Shown here piece after piece: positions 26,347-35,360 of a stretch of DNA of 64,000 bases (its first letter is position 1; every line of letters begins with the position of its first letter). Below the pieces are notes generated by a model. The model worked only from the letters and a program-made list of their open reading frames with translations. It made no database searches and was not told the origin of the DNA. Origin of the DNA: Streptomyces sp. MNU76 (GTDB lineage: Bacteria > Actinomycetota > Actinomycetes > Streptomycetales > Streptomycetaceae); contig NZ_JAJKLK010000023.1 in NCBI RefSeq assembly GCF_020982545.1, forward strand, positions 1-64,000. Direction: 5' to 3'. Both the position numbers and the translations under genes were made by a program.

Positions 26347-26375
26347 ACCCCGAGCCTAACCGGCGGCCCGAACGG

Positions 26376-26947
26376 TCATCCGCCCGCCCCGAGCCCCCAC
26401 CGCGCGACCGCCTCGTACCGCGGCTGCTCACCCGCCACCCCGGACGCCGGCAGACGGCTGCGCACCAGCGCCAGGTCGGACACCGTCCACGACCGCCCGG
26501 CGAAGGCGTCGAGCACGGCGACGTACGGCCGGACGTCGAGGTCCTCCCGGCTGCGGGCCACCGTCAAGTGGGGCGTGTACCGGCGGTGCTCCCCATCGGC
26601 ACCCCGGCCTTGCGCGCCGCCGCCTCCGCCCGGTCGGCCAGCATCCGCAGCGCGCCGAGGTCCCCCTCGGCCCCCGCCCACAGGGCCCGGCCGCGCCCGA
26701 ACTTCCCGCCGCCGCGCACGGCCAGCCGGAACGGCTCGCTGCGCTCCGCGGCCCGCTCCAGCCGCCGCGACAGCTCCGGTACGACGTCCTCCTCGACCTC
26801 CCCGTAGAACGCGAGCGTGAAGTGCCAGCCGGGCGGCTGGGTCCAGCGCAGCCGGTCCGCACCCGCGAGGCTCTTCAACTCCCCGACCACCAGACCGAGT
26901 TCCTCGACGACATCAGCGGGCGGAAGCACAGCGGCGAACAGTCTCAT
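26376..26947 (-). pseudogene. thpR: RNA 2',3'-cyclic phosphodiesterase ThpR, one frameshift
   Basis: ATG 26947 begins 'MRLFAAVLPPADVVEELG'. The 2H phosphoesterase family needs two H-x-T/S motifs. The first, 'HFTLAF', is seen near residue 42. The second, 'HLTVAR', lies in another frame after a break near 26592, where the sequence has four G's (minus strand) and five would restore the frame at 'GVPMGEHRRYTPHLTVAR'. With that correction the protein is about 190 residues, the usual length. The enzyme hydrolyses 2',3'-cyclic phosphate ends of RNA. A sequencing error is plausible because everything else is normal. Confidence 0.82.
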
Positions 26948-26996
26948 GCCCGCCACCTTCCCAGCCCGCGTGTCACTCGGCGACCACCGCGCCCTC

Positions 26997-28478
26997 TCAG
27001 GGGCGCGGGGAACTGCGCGACAAGCCACGACGGCGCGGCAGCCGCCGCCGACGCGGCGTGGCACCCCCTTCGGCACCGCGCACCCCAGCGGAGCGCCACC
27101 GCACCCCGCCGGCCCGCGCGAGGACGAGGCCCACGGTGACGGCGGCGACCGTGGAGACGACACCGCCGGCGACGAAGCCCATCCGGGCGCCGTACGCGTC
27201 GGTGACCCAGCCGGCGATCGGCGCGCCCAGCGGCGTACCGCCCAGGAAGACCATCATGTAGAGGGCCATGACGCGGCCGCGCATCACCGGGTCGGTGTTC
27301 ATCTGGATGGCCGTGTTGGCGGTGACGTTCACCGTCAGGCCGAACATCCCTATCGGCACCATCAGCAGGGCGAAGATCCAGTACGCGGGGGCCAGCGCCG
27401 CCACGATCTCCAGCAGGCCGAAGGCGAGCGCGCCGCCGATCAGCACACGCAGCCGCGCGGTGCCCCGGCGGGCGGCGAGCAGGGCGCCGGCGACCGAGCC
27501 GACCGCCATGAGCGTGTTGAAGAGGCTGTACGAGCCGGCGTCCGCGTGGAACACGTCGTCCGCGTAGGCCGAGAGCCAGACGGGGAAGTTGAAGCCGAAG
27601 GTGCCGATGAAGCCGACCAGCACGATGGGCCACAGCAGCTCGGGACGCCCGGCCACATAGCGCAGGCCCTCGCGGAGCTGGCCCTTGGCGCGGGGGGCGC
27701 GGCGCACGGGGTGCAGGTCACCGCTTCGCATCAGCAGCAGGCCGATGATGGGGGCGACGAAGGAGAGGCCGTTGTAGAGGAAGGCCCAGCCCGTGCCGAC
27801 GGTGGTGATCAGCACACCGGCGACGGCGGGGCCGACGAGACGGGCCGACTGGAAGTTCGCCGAGTTGAGGCTGACCGCGTTCTGCAGCTGGTCCGGCCCG
27901 ACCATCTCGGACACGAACGACTGCCGGGCCGGGTTGTCGACGACCGTGGCCATGCCGACGGCGAAGGCGGCCACGTACACGTGCCACACCTGCACCTGGC
28001 CCGAGATCGTCAGCGCGGCCAGCGCCAGCCCGGTGACCGCCATCGACGTCTGCGTCACGAACAGCAGCCGCCGCTTGGGGAACCGGTCGACCAGCACACC
28101 GCCGTACAGTCCGAACAGCAGCATCGGCAGGAACTGGAGCGCCATCGTCACACCGACGGCCGTGGAGGACCCGGCCAGGCTCAGTACGAGCCAGTCCTGC
28201 GCGATCCGCTGCATCCACGTGCCGATGTTCGACACGACCTGCCCGACGAAGAACAGCCGGTAGTTCCGCACCCGCAACGACCGGAACATGGAAACCCGCG
28301 CCCCCTCGGCCGACACCGTCGAGGAACCACCGGGTTGGGGTGGCGGCGGAAGGCGGGCGGCGGCGGAAGGCGGGGCGGCCGCGGAGGGCGCGGCGTCCGC
28401 TGAAGACGTGTTGGCCGCGGGAGCCGCAGTGGAACGGGCGCGCGCGTCGGCCCGGCTCGCGGGTCCGGGGATCAGCAC
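26997..28478 (-). CDS. MFS transporter (EntS-like)
   Basis: About 493 residues from ATG 28478; the Ala/Pro-rich first 60 residues are low complexity, and MFS sequence proper begins at 'MFRSLRVRNYRLFFVGQVVS'. Twelve membrane segments are seen, with 'GGVLVDRFPKRRLLF' in loop 2-3. It resembles EntS/DHA3 exporters. The C-terminal tail ends in a dispersed repeat that supplies the stop codon. It follows a MarR gene in the same direction with a 470-bp gap, so MarR control is likely but not proven. Confidence 0.88.
   Translation of the reverse strand: MLIPGPASRADARARSTAAPAANTSSADAAPSAAAPPSAAARLPPPPQPGGSSTVSAEGARVSMFRSLRVRNYRLFFVGQVVSNIGTWMQRIAQDWLVLSLAGSSTAVGVTMALQFLPMLLFGLYGGVLVDRFPKRRLLFVTQTSMAVTGLALAALTISGQVQVWHVYVAAFAVGMATVVDNPARQSFVSEMVGPDQLQNAVSLNSANFQSARLVGPAVAGVLITTVGTGWAFLYNGLSFVAPIIGLLLMRSGDLHPVRRAPRAKGQLREGLRYVAGRPELLWPIVLVGFIGTFGFNFPVWLSAYADDVFHADAGSYSLFNTLMAVGSVAGALLAARRGTARLRVLIGGALAFGLLEIVAALAPAYWIFALLMVPIGMFGLTVNVTANTAIQMNTDPVMRGRVMALYMMVFLGGTPLGAPIAGWVTDAYGARMGFVAGGVVSTVAAVTVGLVLARAGGVRWRSAGVRGAEGGATPRRRRLPRRRGLSRSSPRP
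26999..27026 (+). repeat. Dispersed 30-bp repeat, copy 2
   Basis: Reads AGGGGCGCGGGGAACTGCGC then GACAAGCC. On the minus strand it encodes the last residues of the MFS transporter ('SRSSPRP' and TGA). Confidence 0.8.
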
Positions 28479-28947
28479 CGAAGCGCCGACAGCGGAATGG
28501 GCGGAAGCGGGTTGCGCGGAAGCGGGGCGGGCGGAAGCGGCTTAAGCGGAGGCGGAAGCGGGGCGGGCGGCGGCCGAAAGGTCGGCGGCGCCCGGCAGGG
28601 CGATCGTGCTGCCCTCGTTCGGTAGGCCGTCGGTATCCGGCGGGCCTCCAGTACCGCGGGAGTGGGTGGGGGCTCGTGGGTGGGCGGGGTGCGGGGACGG
28701 AAGGTGTTCCGGGGCCCGTACTCAAAGGGATTCGCCTCCTCGCGTGAAACGCGTGTTCGTCCTGCGGCTGCGTGAGCCTCAGCTCTCCTGTTCTGTCTGC
28801 TGGTTTTCGGGTCGGCCCATGCCCGCCCCCTGACGGCGCACAGGCTGTATGCCGGGGCGCACCGGCGGTCACACCGGTGTGCCCCCACGGCGACAGCGCA
28901 CCGGGCGGCGCGCATCAGGCGGCCGGCCCGGGGGCGGAGAGACACCC
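28479..28947. other. Gap between MarR and MFS genes with short G-rich repeats
   Basis: From about 28495 to 28575 the plus strand holds several imperfect GGCGGAAGCGGG-type repeats. The rest contains a minus-strand proline-rich frame ('EANPFEYGPRNTFRP...'), which has coding-like third positions at first but no recognisable family or clear start. I see no RNA gene. Confidence 0.35.
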
Positions 28948-29385
28948 CTAGAGGTGCGCGAGTTTCTCCAGCACCGGCGCGGCGGTCCGGAGCGCGGCCC
29001 ACTCCTCCTCGTCGAGCCCCTCGACCAGGGACGTGAGGAACGCGTTGCGCTTGCGCCGGCTCTCCTCCAACATCGCCTCGGCCCGCTCGGTCTGGGTGAC
29101 CACCTTCTGCCGCCGGTCCTCGGGGTGCGGCTCCAGCTTCACCAGCCCCTTGCTCTCCAGCAGGGCGACGATCCGGGTCATCGACGGCGGCTGCACATGC
29201 TCCTTGCGGGCCAGCTCACCGGGGGTTGCCGTACCGCAACGGGCGAGCGTGCCGAGCACCGACATCTCGGTCGGGCTCAGCGACTCGTCGACCCGCTGGT
29301 GCTTGAGCCGACGGGACAGGCGCATCACGGCGGAACGGAGGGCGTTCACAGCGGCCTCGTCGTCGCCATGGTTAAGGTCAGGCAT
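28948..29385 (-). CDS. MarR-family transcriptional regulator
   Basis: 145 residues from ATG 29385. The winged helix is clear: 'LSPTEMSVLGTLARCG', 'TPGELARKEHVQPPSMTRIV', and a wing with 'PHPEDRRQKVV'. MarR proteins commonly repress themselves and a neighbouring exporter and are released by small aromatic ligands. Here an EntS-like MFS gene lies downstream in the same direction. A 7-bp dyad overlaps its start region. A short ribbon-helix-helix gene is divergent. Confidence 0.9.
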   Translation of the reverse strand: MPDLNHGDDEAAVNALRSAVMRLSRRLKHQRVDESLSPTEMSVLGTLARCGTATPGELARKEHVQPPSMTRIVALLESKGLVKLEPHPEDRRQKVVTQTERAEAMLEESRRKRNAFLTSLVEGLDEEEWAALRTAAPVLEKLAHL

Positions 29386-29388
29386 GTT

Positions 29389-29418
29389 CTTTAGCCTAAC
29401 TCATTACCCTCGCTAAAG
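29389..29418. promoter_or_regulatory. Dyad upstream of marR-type gene
   Basis: CTTTAGC at 29389-29395 and GCTAAAG at 29412-29418 form a perfect 7-bp dyad with a 16-bp spacer, just upstream of the MarR start. It is AT-rich for this DNA and could be the MarR operator or overlap its promoter. Assignment is inference. Confidence 0.5.
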
Positions 29419-29550
29419 ACCACCGGAACTCCACAGCAATGCCCGTGAGCCCCGCCACTCATGCCGATCCGATCCCCCAGATCACTCATATGAGTGACTA
29501 GTACGCAGAACATGACACGACAGAGCAGAGCACACCTGACCCTCGTACAC

Positions 29551-29733
29551 ATGGGGACCACTGTGCTGAGCCTGCGGATAGACGAGGAGCTGCTCGAACG
29601 GCTCCGGATCCACGCGGCGAAAAGGGGAATGAGCGTCCAGGACTACGTGATCGGGACGCTCATTCGGGACGACTTCGACGAGCGGTTCCAGACCGCGGTC
29701 GAGGAGACGGAGAAGTTCTACGGAGTGACGTGA
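29551..29733 (+). CDS. Ribbon-helix-helix (CopG/Arc-like) protein
   Basis: 60 residues from ATG 29551 ('MGTTVLSLRIDEELLERLRI'). The beta-strand plus two helices of an RHH fold are visible ('LSLRIDEELLERLRIHAAKR', 'GMSVQDYVIGTLIRDD'). The C-terminal tail is acidic, as in antitoxins that wrap a partner. No toxin gene is adjacent; the closest candidate RelE/ParE-like protein is 30 kb away. It could simply be a DNA-binding regulator. An in-frame extension to 29494 is possible but less likely. Confidence 0.72.
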   Translation: MGTTVLSLRIDEELLERLRIHAAKRGMSVQDYVIGTLIRDDFDERFQTAVEETEKFYGVT

Positions 29734-29770
29734 GGGGCGGCCTCGGTCACCCGCAGGAGCCGCGTACCGC

Positions 29771-30430
29771 TCACGTCAGACCCAGCGCCGGCATCAGGTA
29801 GTAGAAGAGGAAGACCGCCGAGACCACGTACATCGCGACCGGGACCTCACGGCCGCGCCCCGCGGCCAGGCGCAGCACGACGAAGATGATGAAGCCCATG
29901 CCGATGCCGTTGGTGATCGAGTAGGTGAACGGCATCATCACCATCGTCACGAAGGCCGGGACCGCGATCGTGTAGTCGGCCCAGTCGATCTCGCGGACGG
30001 AGTTCGCGAGGATCAGGAACCCGACCGCGAGCAGTGCCGGGGTGGCCGCCTGGGAGGGGACCATCGTGGCGACGGGCGTCAGGAACAGCGCGAGGTTGCC
30101 GGGCCACTTCGGGGTGGTCAGACCCCACGAACCGGCCGGAAGCTTGGCTACGGCCTCGACGACCACCGCGAGCAGCGTCATCGCGACGATCGAGATGAGG
30201 ATCGCGCCCGACACCTTGCGCACGATCAGCGCGAGCGTCAGCAGCGCCCCGAGGACGAAGACCAGCACGGGCCAGCCGTTGGGATGACCGTCCGCGCCGA
30301 GCTGGAGCGGCACGGTCGTCCTGGCCGCGTCCGGGATCCGGGTGACGAAGCCGGCGTCGACCAGGCCGATCAGCATGATGAACAGACCGACACCGATGGA
30401 GATGCCCTTGCGCAGGCCCAGTGCTCTCCG
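29771..30430 (-). pseudogene. NCS2-type purine permease with two large deletions
   Basis: Remaining sequence is typical of adenine/guanine/hypoxanthine permeases: 'LGLRKGISIGVGLFIMLIGL', 'VDAGFVTRIPDAARTTVPLQ', 'MVPSQAATPALLAVGFLIL' and a C-terminal 'SAVFLFYYLMPALGLT'. Family members are about 450-490 residues; here about 225 remain. The first half before 'LGLRKG' is absent. A second, in-frame loss of about 100 residues lies at 'TPKWPGN|LALFLTP' (near 30105), removing the central helices. The frame is open throughout, but transport is very unlikely. The 5' end abuts the DUF2530 start. Confidence 0.75.
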
Positions 30431-30464
30431 CGCGTAGACCCGCACGCCTCGTAAGCTGTGCCCC

Positions 30465-30878
30465 ATGGCGAAGTGGATCCCCAAGCACGAGGCACCGGAG
30501 CCCCTGGAAGGGCCCATCGTGCCGACCATCATCGGCGGCACGATCCTGTGGCTCGTCCTCTTCGTCGTCCAGCTCCCCTTCTACGGCTGGTACGAGGACC
30601 ACGGGCACACCTGGTGGGTGTGGACCTGCCTGGCGGGCGGCGGACTCGGCTTCATCGGCATCTACTACGTCCGCAGACGGGACGCGGCGATCAAACGCGA
30701 TGCGGGACGGCAGGCCGAGGCGGAGGCGGGCGAGGCCGGGGCGGGCGAGACCGAGACCGGCAGAACCGAGACTGCCGAAACCGGCGGGATCGAGACCGCC
30801 GACGCCGACGCCGGCGAAGCCGGCGAAGCCGACAAGGCCGAGGCCGGTGGCGCGGAGGCACGGCCCGCCACCAACTGA
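30465..30878 (+). CDS. DUF2530 membrane protein
   Basis: 137 residues from ATG 30465. Two membrane segments ('VPTIIGGTILWLVLFVVQL', 'WWVWTCLAGGGLGFIGIYYV') and conserved 'GWYEDHGHTWW' between them match the DUF2530 family of actinobacteria. The last 50 residues are a Glu/Ala/Gly/Thr-rich tail with a degenerate repeat, probably disordered. Function unknown. It is divergent from the purine-permease remnant, with almost no spacer. Confidence 0.85.
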   Translation: MAKWIPKHEAPEPLEGPIVPTIIGGTILWLVLFVVQLPFYGWYEDHGHTWWVWTCLAGGGLGFIGIYYVRRRDAAIKRDAGRQAEAEAGEAGAGETETGRTETAETGGIETADADAGEAGEADKAEAGGAEARPATN

Positions 30879-31078
30879 GCCCGTCCGGCGATTGAGGACG
30901 AGCCCGAAGGGCGACAAGCGGGGGCGCGGCCCCCTCCGGCCCGCATCAACCGACGGCACCCGCCACACCCCCGCACGTACGACCCCGGCACCACGCCGAA
31001 GCAGAGCCCTCATCCCCTGGTCGGATCTTTCGCCCACTCGATGGGTGAACCCCTAGATCCGCACGTACCGTCGGATGC

Positions 31079-33487
31079 ATGACGCACATCGACGCGGGCA
31101 CCGACCTCGATCCTGTGCACCCCACCACCGCCTCGGCTCCGCCGGACACGAGGCGGGCGCGTGGGCTGACGGCCGCCGAAGTGACCGAGCGGGTGGCCCG
31201 TGGCGAGGTGAACGACGTACCCGTACGGAGCAGCCGCTCCACGGTGGACATCGTCCGCGCCAACGTCTTCACCCGGTTCAACGCGATCATCGGCGTCCTC
31301 TGGGTGATCATGCTGTTCGTCGCGCCGATCCAGGACAGCCTCTTCGGCTTCGTGATCCTGGCCAACACGGGCATCGGCATCGTCCAGGAGTGGCGGGCGA
31401 AGAAGACCCTCGACTCCCTCGCGGTGATCGGCGAGGCGAGGCCGACGGTCCGGCGGGACGGCGTCGCCACCTCGGTCGGGACGTCGGAGATCGTCCTCGG
31501 GGACCTGATCGAGATCGGGCCCGGCGACAAGATCGTCGTCGACGGTGAGTGCGTCGAGACCGACGGCCTGGAGATCGACGAGTCGCTGCTCACCGGTGAG
31601 GCGGACCCGGTCGCCAAACAACCCGGCGACCAGGTGATGTCCGGCAGTTTCGTGGTCGCGGGCGGCGGCGCGTTCACCGCGACCAAGGTCGGCCGGGAGG
31701 CGTACGCGGCCCAGCTGGCCGAGGAGGCGAGCCGCTTCACCCTCGTCCACTCCGAGCTGCGCTCCGGCATCTCCACCATCCTCAAGTACGTCACCTGGAT
31801 GATGGTCCCGACCGCGATCGGTCTGATCATCAGCCAGCTGATCGTGAAGGAGAACGACTTCAAGGACTCCGTCGCCCGCACGGTCGGCGGCATCGTCCCG
31901 ATGGTCCCCGAGGGCCTGGTCCTGCTCACCTCCGTCGCCTTCGCCATCGGCGTGATCCGTCTCGGCCGCAAGCAGTGCCTGGTGCAGGAGCTGCCGGCCA
32001 TCGAGGGCCTGGCCCGCGTCGACACCGTATGCCTCGACAAGACGGGCACGCTCACCGAGGGCGGCATGGACGTCACCGAGCTGCGCCCCCTGGGCGGGGC
32101 GGACGAGTCGTACGTACGCCGGGTGCTGGGCGCCCTCGGCGCGTCGGACCCCCGGCCGAACGCCTCGCTCCAGGCGATCATCGACGCCTACCCGGACGGC
32201 GAGGACTGGCGCTGCACCCGGTCGCTGCCCTTCTCCTCGGCCCGCAAGTACAGCGGCGCGGCCTTCGGCGAGAGCGACGGCGAGGCCAGCACCTGGCTGC
32301 TGGGCGCCCCCGACGTCCTGCTCCCCGACGACGACCCGGCCCTCGCCGAGACCGAACGGCTCAACGAGGACGGGCTACGGGTGCTGCTGCTGGCCCGGGT
32401 CACCCGGGAGCTGGACGACCCCGAGGTGGCGACCGACGCGCTTCCCACCGCCCTCGTCGTCCTCGAACAGCGGCTGCGCGCGGACGCCGCCGACACCCTG
32501 CGCTACTTCGAGGAGCAGAACGTCCGGGCGAAGGTCATCTCCGGCGACAACGCGGTCTCGGTCGGTGCGGTGGCCGGCAAGCTCGGCCTGGCCGGTGCGG
32601 TGGTCGACGCCCGCCGGCTGCCCGCCGAGCGCGACGACATGGCGACGGCCCTCGACTCGGGCACCGTGTTCGGCCGGGTGACCCCCCAGCAGAAGCGGGA
32701 CATGGTCGGCGCGCTCCAGTCCAACGGCCACACGGTCGCGATGACCGGCGACGGGGTGAACGACGTCCTGGCCCTCAAGGACGCCGACATCGGTGTGGCG
32801 ATGGGCTCCGGGTCGGAGGCGACCCGGGCGGTCGCCCAGATCGTCCTCCTCAACAACAGCTTCGCGACGCTGCCGTCGGTGGTCGCCGAGGGCCGTCGGG
32901 TGATCGGCAACATCACCCGCGTGGCGACGCTCTTCCTGGTCAAGACGGTCTACTCGGTGCTGCTCGCCATCCTGGTCGTCTGCTGGCAGGTGGAGTATCC
33001 CTTCCTGCCCCGCCATCTGACCCTGCTCTCCACCCTGACGATCGGCGTCCCGGCCTTCTTCCTCGCCCTCGCCCCCAACAAGGAGCGGGCGAAACCCCAC
33101 TTCGTCCGCCGGGTCATGCGGTACGCCATCCCCGGCGGCGTGCTGGCGGCCCTGGCGACCTTCGCCACGTATCTGATCGCCCGTCATTACTACACCGGGG
33201 CGGGTGCGTTGGAGGCGGAGACCAGCGCTGCCACCCTCACGCTCTTCCTGATCTCGATGTGGGTGCTGGCCATCATCGCCCGCCCGTACACCTGGTGGCG
33301 CCTCGGTCTGGTCGCCGCGATGGCGGCGGGCTTCCTGCTGGTCCTCGTCGTCCCCTCGCTCCAGGACTTCTTCGCGCTGCGCCTGGTCGGCACGACGATG
33401 CCGTGGACCGCGGTCGCCGTCGCGGCCGGGGCCGCGGCGGTCCTGGAATTCTTGTGGAGGTGGGTGGACCGCCGCTTCCCCGCGTAG
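31079..33487 (+). CDS. HAD-IC P-type ATPase, CtpE-like
   Basis: 802 residues from ATG 31079. P-type ATPase motifs are all present: actuator 'LLTGEADPV', phosphorylation 'CLDKTGTLT', hinge 'MTGDGVND', and 'VPEGLVLL' in the ion-binding M4 helix. About ten membrane segments. M4 with PEGL, and the overall order, fit the CtpE group, reported in mycobacteria as a calcium importer; metal specificity here is inference. It lies in a plus-strand group with DUF2530 and a small zinc-ribbon membrane protein. No CopZ-like or heavy-metal-binding N-terminal domain is present. Confidence 0.9.
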   Translation: MTHIDAGTDLDPVHPTTASAPPDTRRARGLTAAEVTERVARGEVNDVPVRSSRSTVDIVRANVFTRFNAIIGVLWVIMLFVAPIQDSLFGFVILANTGIGIVQEWRAKKTLDSLAVIGEARPTVRRDGVATSVGTSEIVLGDLIEIGPGDKIVVDGECVETDGLEIDESLLTGEADPVAKQPGDQVMSGSFVVAGGGAFTATKVGREAYAAQLAEEASRFTLVHSELRSGISTILKYVTWMMVPTAIGLIISQLIVKENDFKDSVARTVGGIVPMVPEGLVLLTSVAFAIGVIRLGRKQCLVQELPAIEGLARVDTVCLDKTGTLTEGGMDVTELRPLGGADESYVRRVLGALGASDPRPNASLQAIIDAYPDGEDWRCTRSLPFSSARKYSGAAFGESDGEASTWLLGAPDVLLPDDDPALAETERLNEDGLRVLLLARVTRELDDPEVATDALPTALVVLEQRLRADAADTLRYFEEQNVRAKVISGDNAVSVGAVAGKLGLAGAVVDARRLPAERDDMATALDSGTVFGRVTPQQKRDMVGALQSNGHTVAMTGDGVNDVLALKDADIGVAMGSGSEATRAVAQIVLLNNSFATLPSVVAEGRRVIGNITRVATLFLVKTVYSVLLAILVVCWQVEYPFLPRHLTLLSTLTIGVPAFFLALAPNKERAKPHFVRRVMRYAIPGGVLAALATFATYLIARHYYTGAGALEAETSAATLTLFLISMWVLAIIARPYTWWRLGLVAAMAAGFLLVLVVPSLQDFFALRLVGTTMPWTAVAVAAGAAAVLEFLWRWVDRRFPA

Positions 33488-33689
33488 CCGGCGTGCCTCC
33501 GCGTAGCCGGCGCTTCTCCGCGCACGAGGGGCGCGCGCATGGGGCGTACGCCCGCGCGCGAAACCGGACCCGTGCGGCCGGCGTCCTCGCCTCCGACCGA
33601 CCTCGACGCGACCACCGCTCCCCCGCCCTCACCGGCCGGTGGAGCGGGCCCGTGGCGGGGCGCGCGGTACAGGGAGGGGGAGGCACCAC

Positions 33690-34244
33690 ATGAACCCGGA
33701 TCAGCCGGTGGAGTTCCACGCCTCGTGCGGGCATCTGATCTCGGCACCGGCGGATCGCGTGGGGCAGGAGGTCCGTTGCCCCCACTGCCACCGGGTGGTG
33801 CGGGTCCCGTCGCCGGACGTCCCGTACGCCTCGGTGGTGCCCGTCCCGGCCGGCGCCGTCGAGCCGCCCGCGCTGACCGCCCTCTACGTGACCACTCTGA
33901 TCGGTGGTCTCGTCGCCGCCGGTCTCGTCTACCTGGTCATGTTCGACGAGCTCTCGGAGTCCGAGCTGGTCTCGATCACTCCGTTGTGGTTCTTCCCCGT
34001 GGTCTTCGGCCTGTACGGCTTCGCCTCGCAGCGGCTGCTGCGCCACATGGCCACCGGCCGCGCGGGAACCCTCGGCGAGGCGGCCCGGCTCTCCATCGAC
34101 GTGGCCGGCTACTGGGCGGCCCTGGTGCTCTTCCCGTTCCTGGTGCTGCAGTGGCGCAGTTCCCTGCTGGTGTCGCTGGCGGCCGCGCTCTTCTGGGCCG
34201 TCCTGCTGTGGCTGTTCTTCGCCCTGCTCTTCCCCGCGCTCTGA
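33690..34244 (+). CDS. Membrane protein with an N-terminal zinc ribbon
   Basis: 184 residues from ATG 33690; GGGAGGGGGAGG lies upstream, which fixes the start. The N-terminus has 'FHASCGHLI' and 'VRCPHCHRVV', a cysteine/histidine ribbon likely to bind zinc. It is followed by four membrane helices ('ALYVTTLIGGLVAAGLVYLV' and others). I do not recognise a named family. It follows the P-type ATPase by 200 bp. Confidence 0.8.
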   Translation: MNPDQPVEFHASCGHLISAPADRVGQEVRCPHCHRVVRVPSPDVPYASVVPVPAGAVEPPALTALYVTTLIGGLVAAGLVYLVMFDELSESELVSITPLWFFPVVFGLYGFASQRLLRHMATGRAGTLGEAARLSIDVAGYWAALVLFPFLVLQWRSSLLVSLAAALFWAVLLWLFFALLFPAL

Positions 34245-34389
34245 CCGCGCGACGAGGGGGTGCCGCGACCGCCGACCGCCCGCGACGCCCCCCATCACGA
34301 CACCCCACGCCGTGCGCGGCGGCTGCAGAAGGCGCCGGCCCCGGGAACCCCCGGAACCGACGCCCACCCGCTCAACCGCCGCCTGGGGC

Positions 34390-35178
34390 TTACTTCACGT
34401 CGATGGCGTCGCCCGCGGACGTCACGGCCGCCGTGCCGGAGCTGCCCGCGAAGACGTAGCGGTACGTGCCGTCGGCGGTGGCCTTGACGGTGGTCTTCAG
34501 GGCGCCCGTCGAGGACGACTTGACCGTCTTGACGTCCTTGTACGCCGACGTGCCCTTCTTCTTGAACTGCAGCTTCGCGGCCTGGCCGCCGTACGCCGGG
34601 AACTTCTCGGTGTCCCAGTTGGCGCGAGTCAGCTTGCTGGTGACCGTGATGGTCTTGCCCTTCTTGACCGGCTCCGGAGAGGCGTTCGCGCCGACGAGCT
34701 TGGTCTGGCGCTGGATCTTGAAGGTCTTGGCCGGGTCCTTCTCGACGTAGTCGAAGTCCTTGGCCGCGGCGAGCGCCCAGACCTTCCAGGTGCCGGCCAC
34801 GGAGTTGATCAGGTTCGCCTGCGTCTCGACGGTGAAGCTCGCCTTGCAGGAGGCCGTGGTCGAGTTGACCTTCTTGCAGGTGGCGAGGCTCTCGTCGTTG
34901 CCGTTGGCGACGGCGCCACTGTCCGCCGTGTCCAGGCTCGCGCCGTGGTAGAGGACGACGGTGACGTCCTTGAGGCTGATGCCCGAGTTGTCCGAAGCCT
35001 TGAAGGAGACCGTGAAGGTCTTCTTGCCGGTGCCGACGACGACCGGCTTACCGCCGTTGACCACGACGTCGGTGATCTTCGTGTCCCCGGCGGTCGGAGC
35101 GGCCTGCGCGACCGGGGCGACGAAAGCGGTCAGGGCCATGGCGCCGACGACGGCACCCACGATGGCACGCTTGTGCAA
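34390..35178 (-). CDS. Secreted beta-sandwich protein
   Basis: 262 residues if TTG 35178 is used, with GGGGAA 6 bp upstream; GTG 35190 is an alternative. Signal peptide: 'KRAIVGAVVGAMALTAFVAP', cleavage near 'AQAA'. The mature protein is beta-rich and basic, with two Ig-like segments ('TFTVSFKASDNSGISLKDVT', 'KKGKTITVTSKLTRANW'). Two cysteines ('LATCKKV', 'TASCKAS') may form a disulfide. No catalytic motif. An 180-bp gap separates it from the sacsin-like gene. Confidence 0.82.
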   Translation of the reverse strand: MHKRAIVGAVVGAMALTAFVAPVAQAAPTAGDTKITDVVVNGGKPVVVGTGKKTFTVSFKASDNSGISLKDVTVVLYHGASLDTADSGAVANGNDESLATCKKVNSTTASCKASFTVETQANLINSVAGTWKVWALAAAKDFDYVEKDPAKTFKIQRQTKLVGANASPEPVKKGKTITVTSKLTRANWDTEKFPAYGGQAAKLQFKKKGTSAYKDVKTVKSSSTGALKTTVKATADGTYRYVFAGSSGTAAVTSAGDAIDVK

Positions 35179-35360
35179 TGTATTCCCCACGTAAGAGGGG
35201 ACCCGCGGCGCGGATGACGCACGAAGTGTCGGCACGCGGGGCCCGAGTGTCTGGAGAGCCGGGTGGCTCACCAGACCAGACTCAGGGCTCCTGGGAACGG
35301 TTGTACGAGTTGTGAACAAACTTTGCGAATGTTGCACAGATCACATCGCGGAGGTTTAGC

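Noticed and set aside
26817..28403. 528-residue plus-strand frame across ThpR and MFS
   Set aside because: It crosses two genes of the opposite strand and has no motif.
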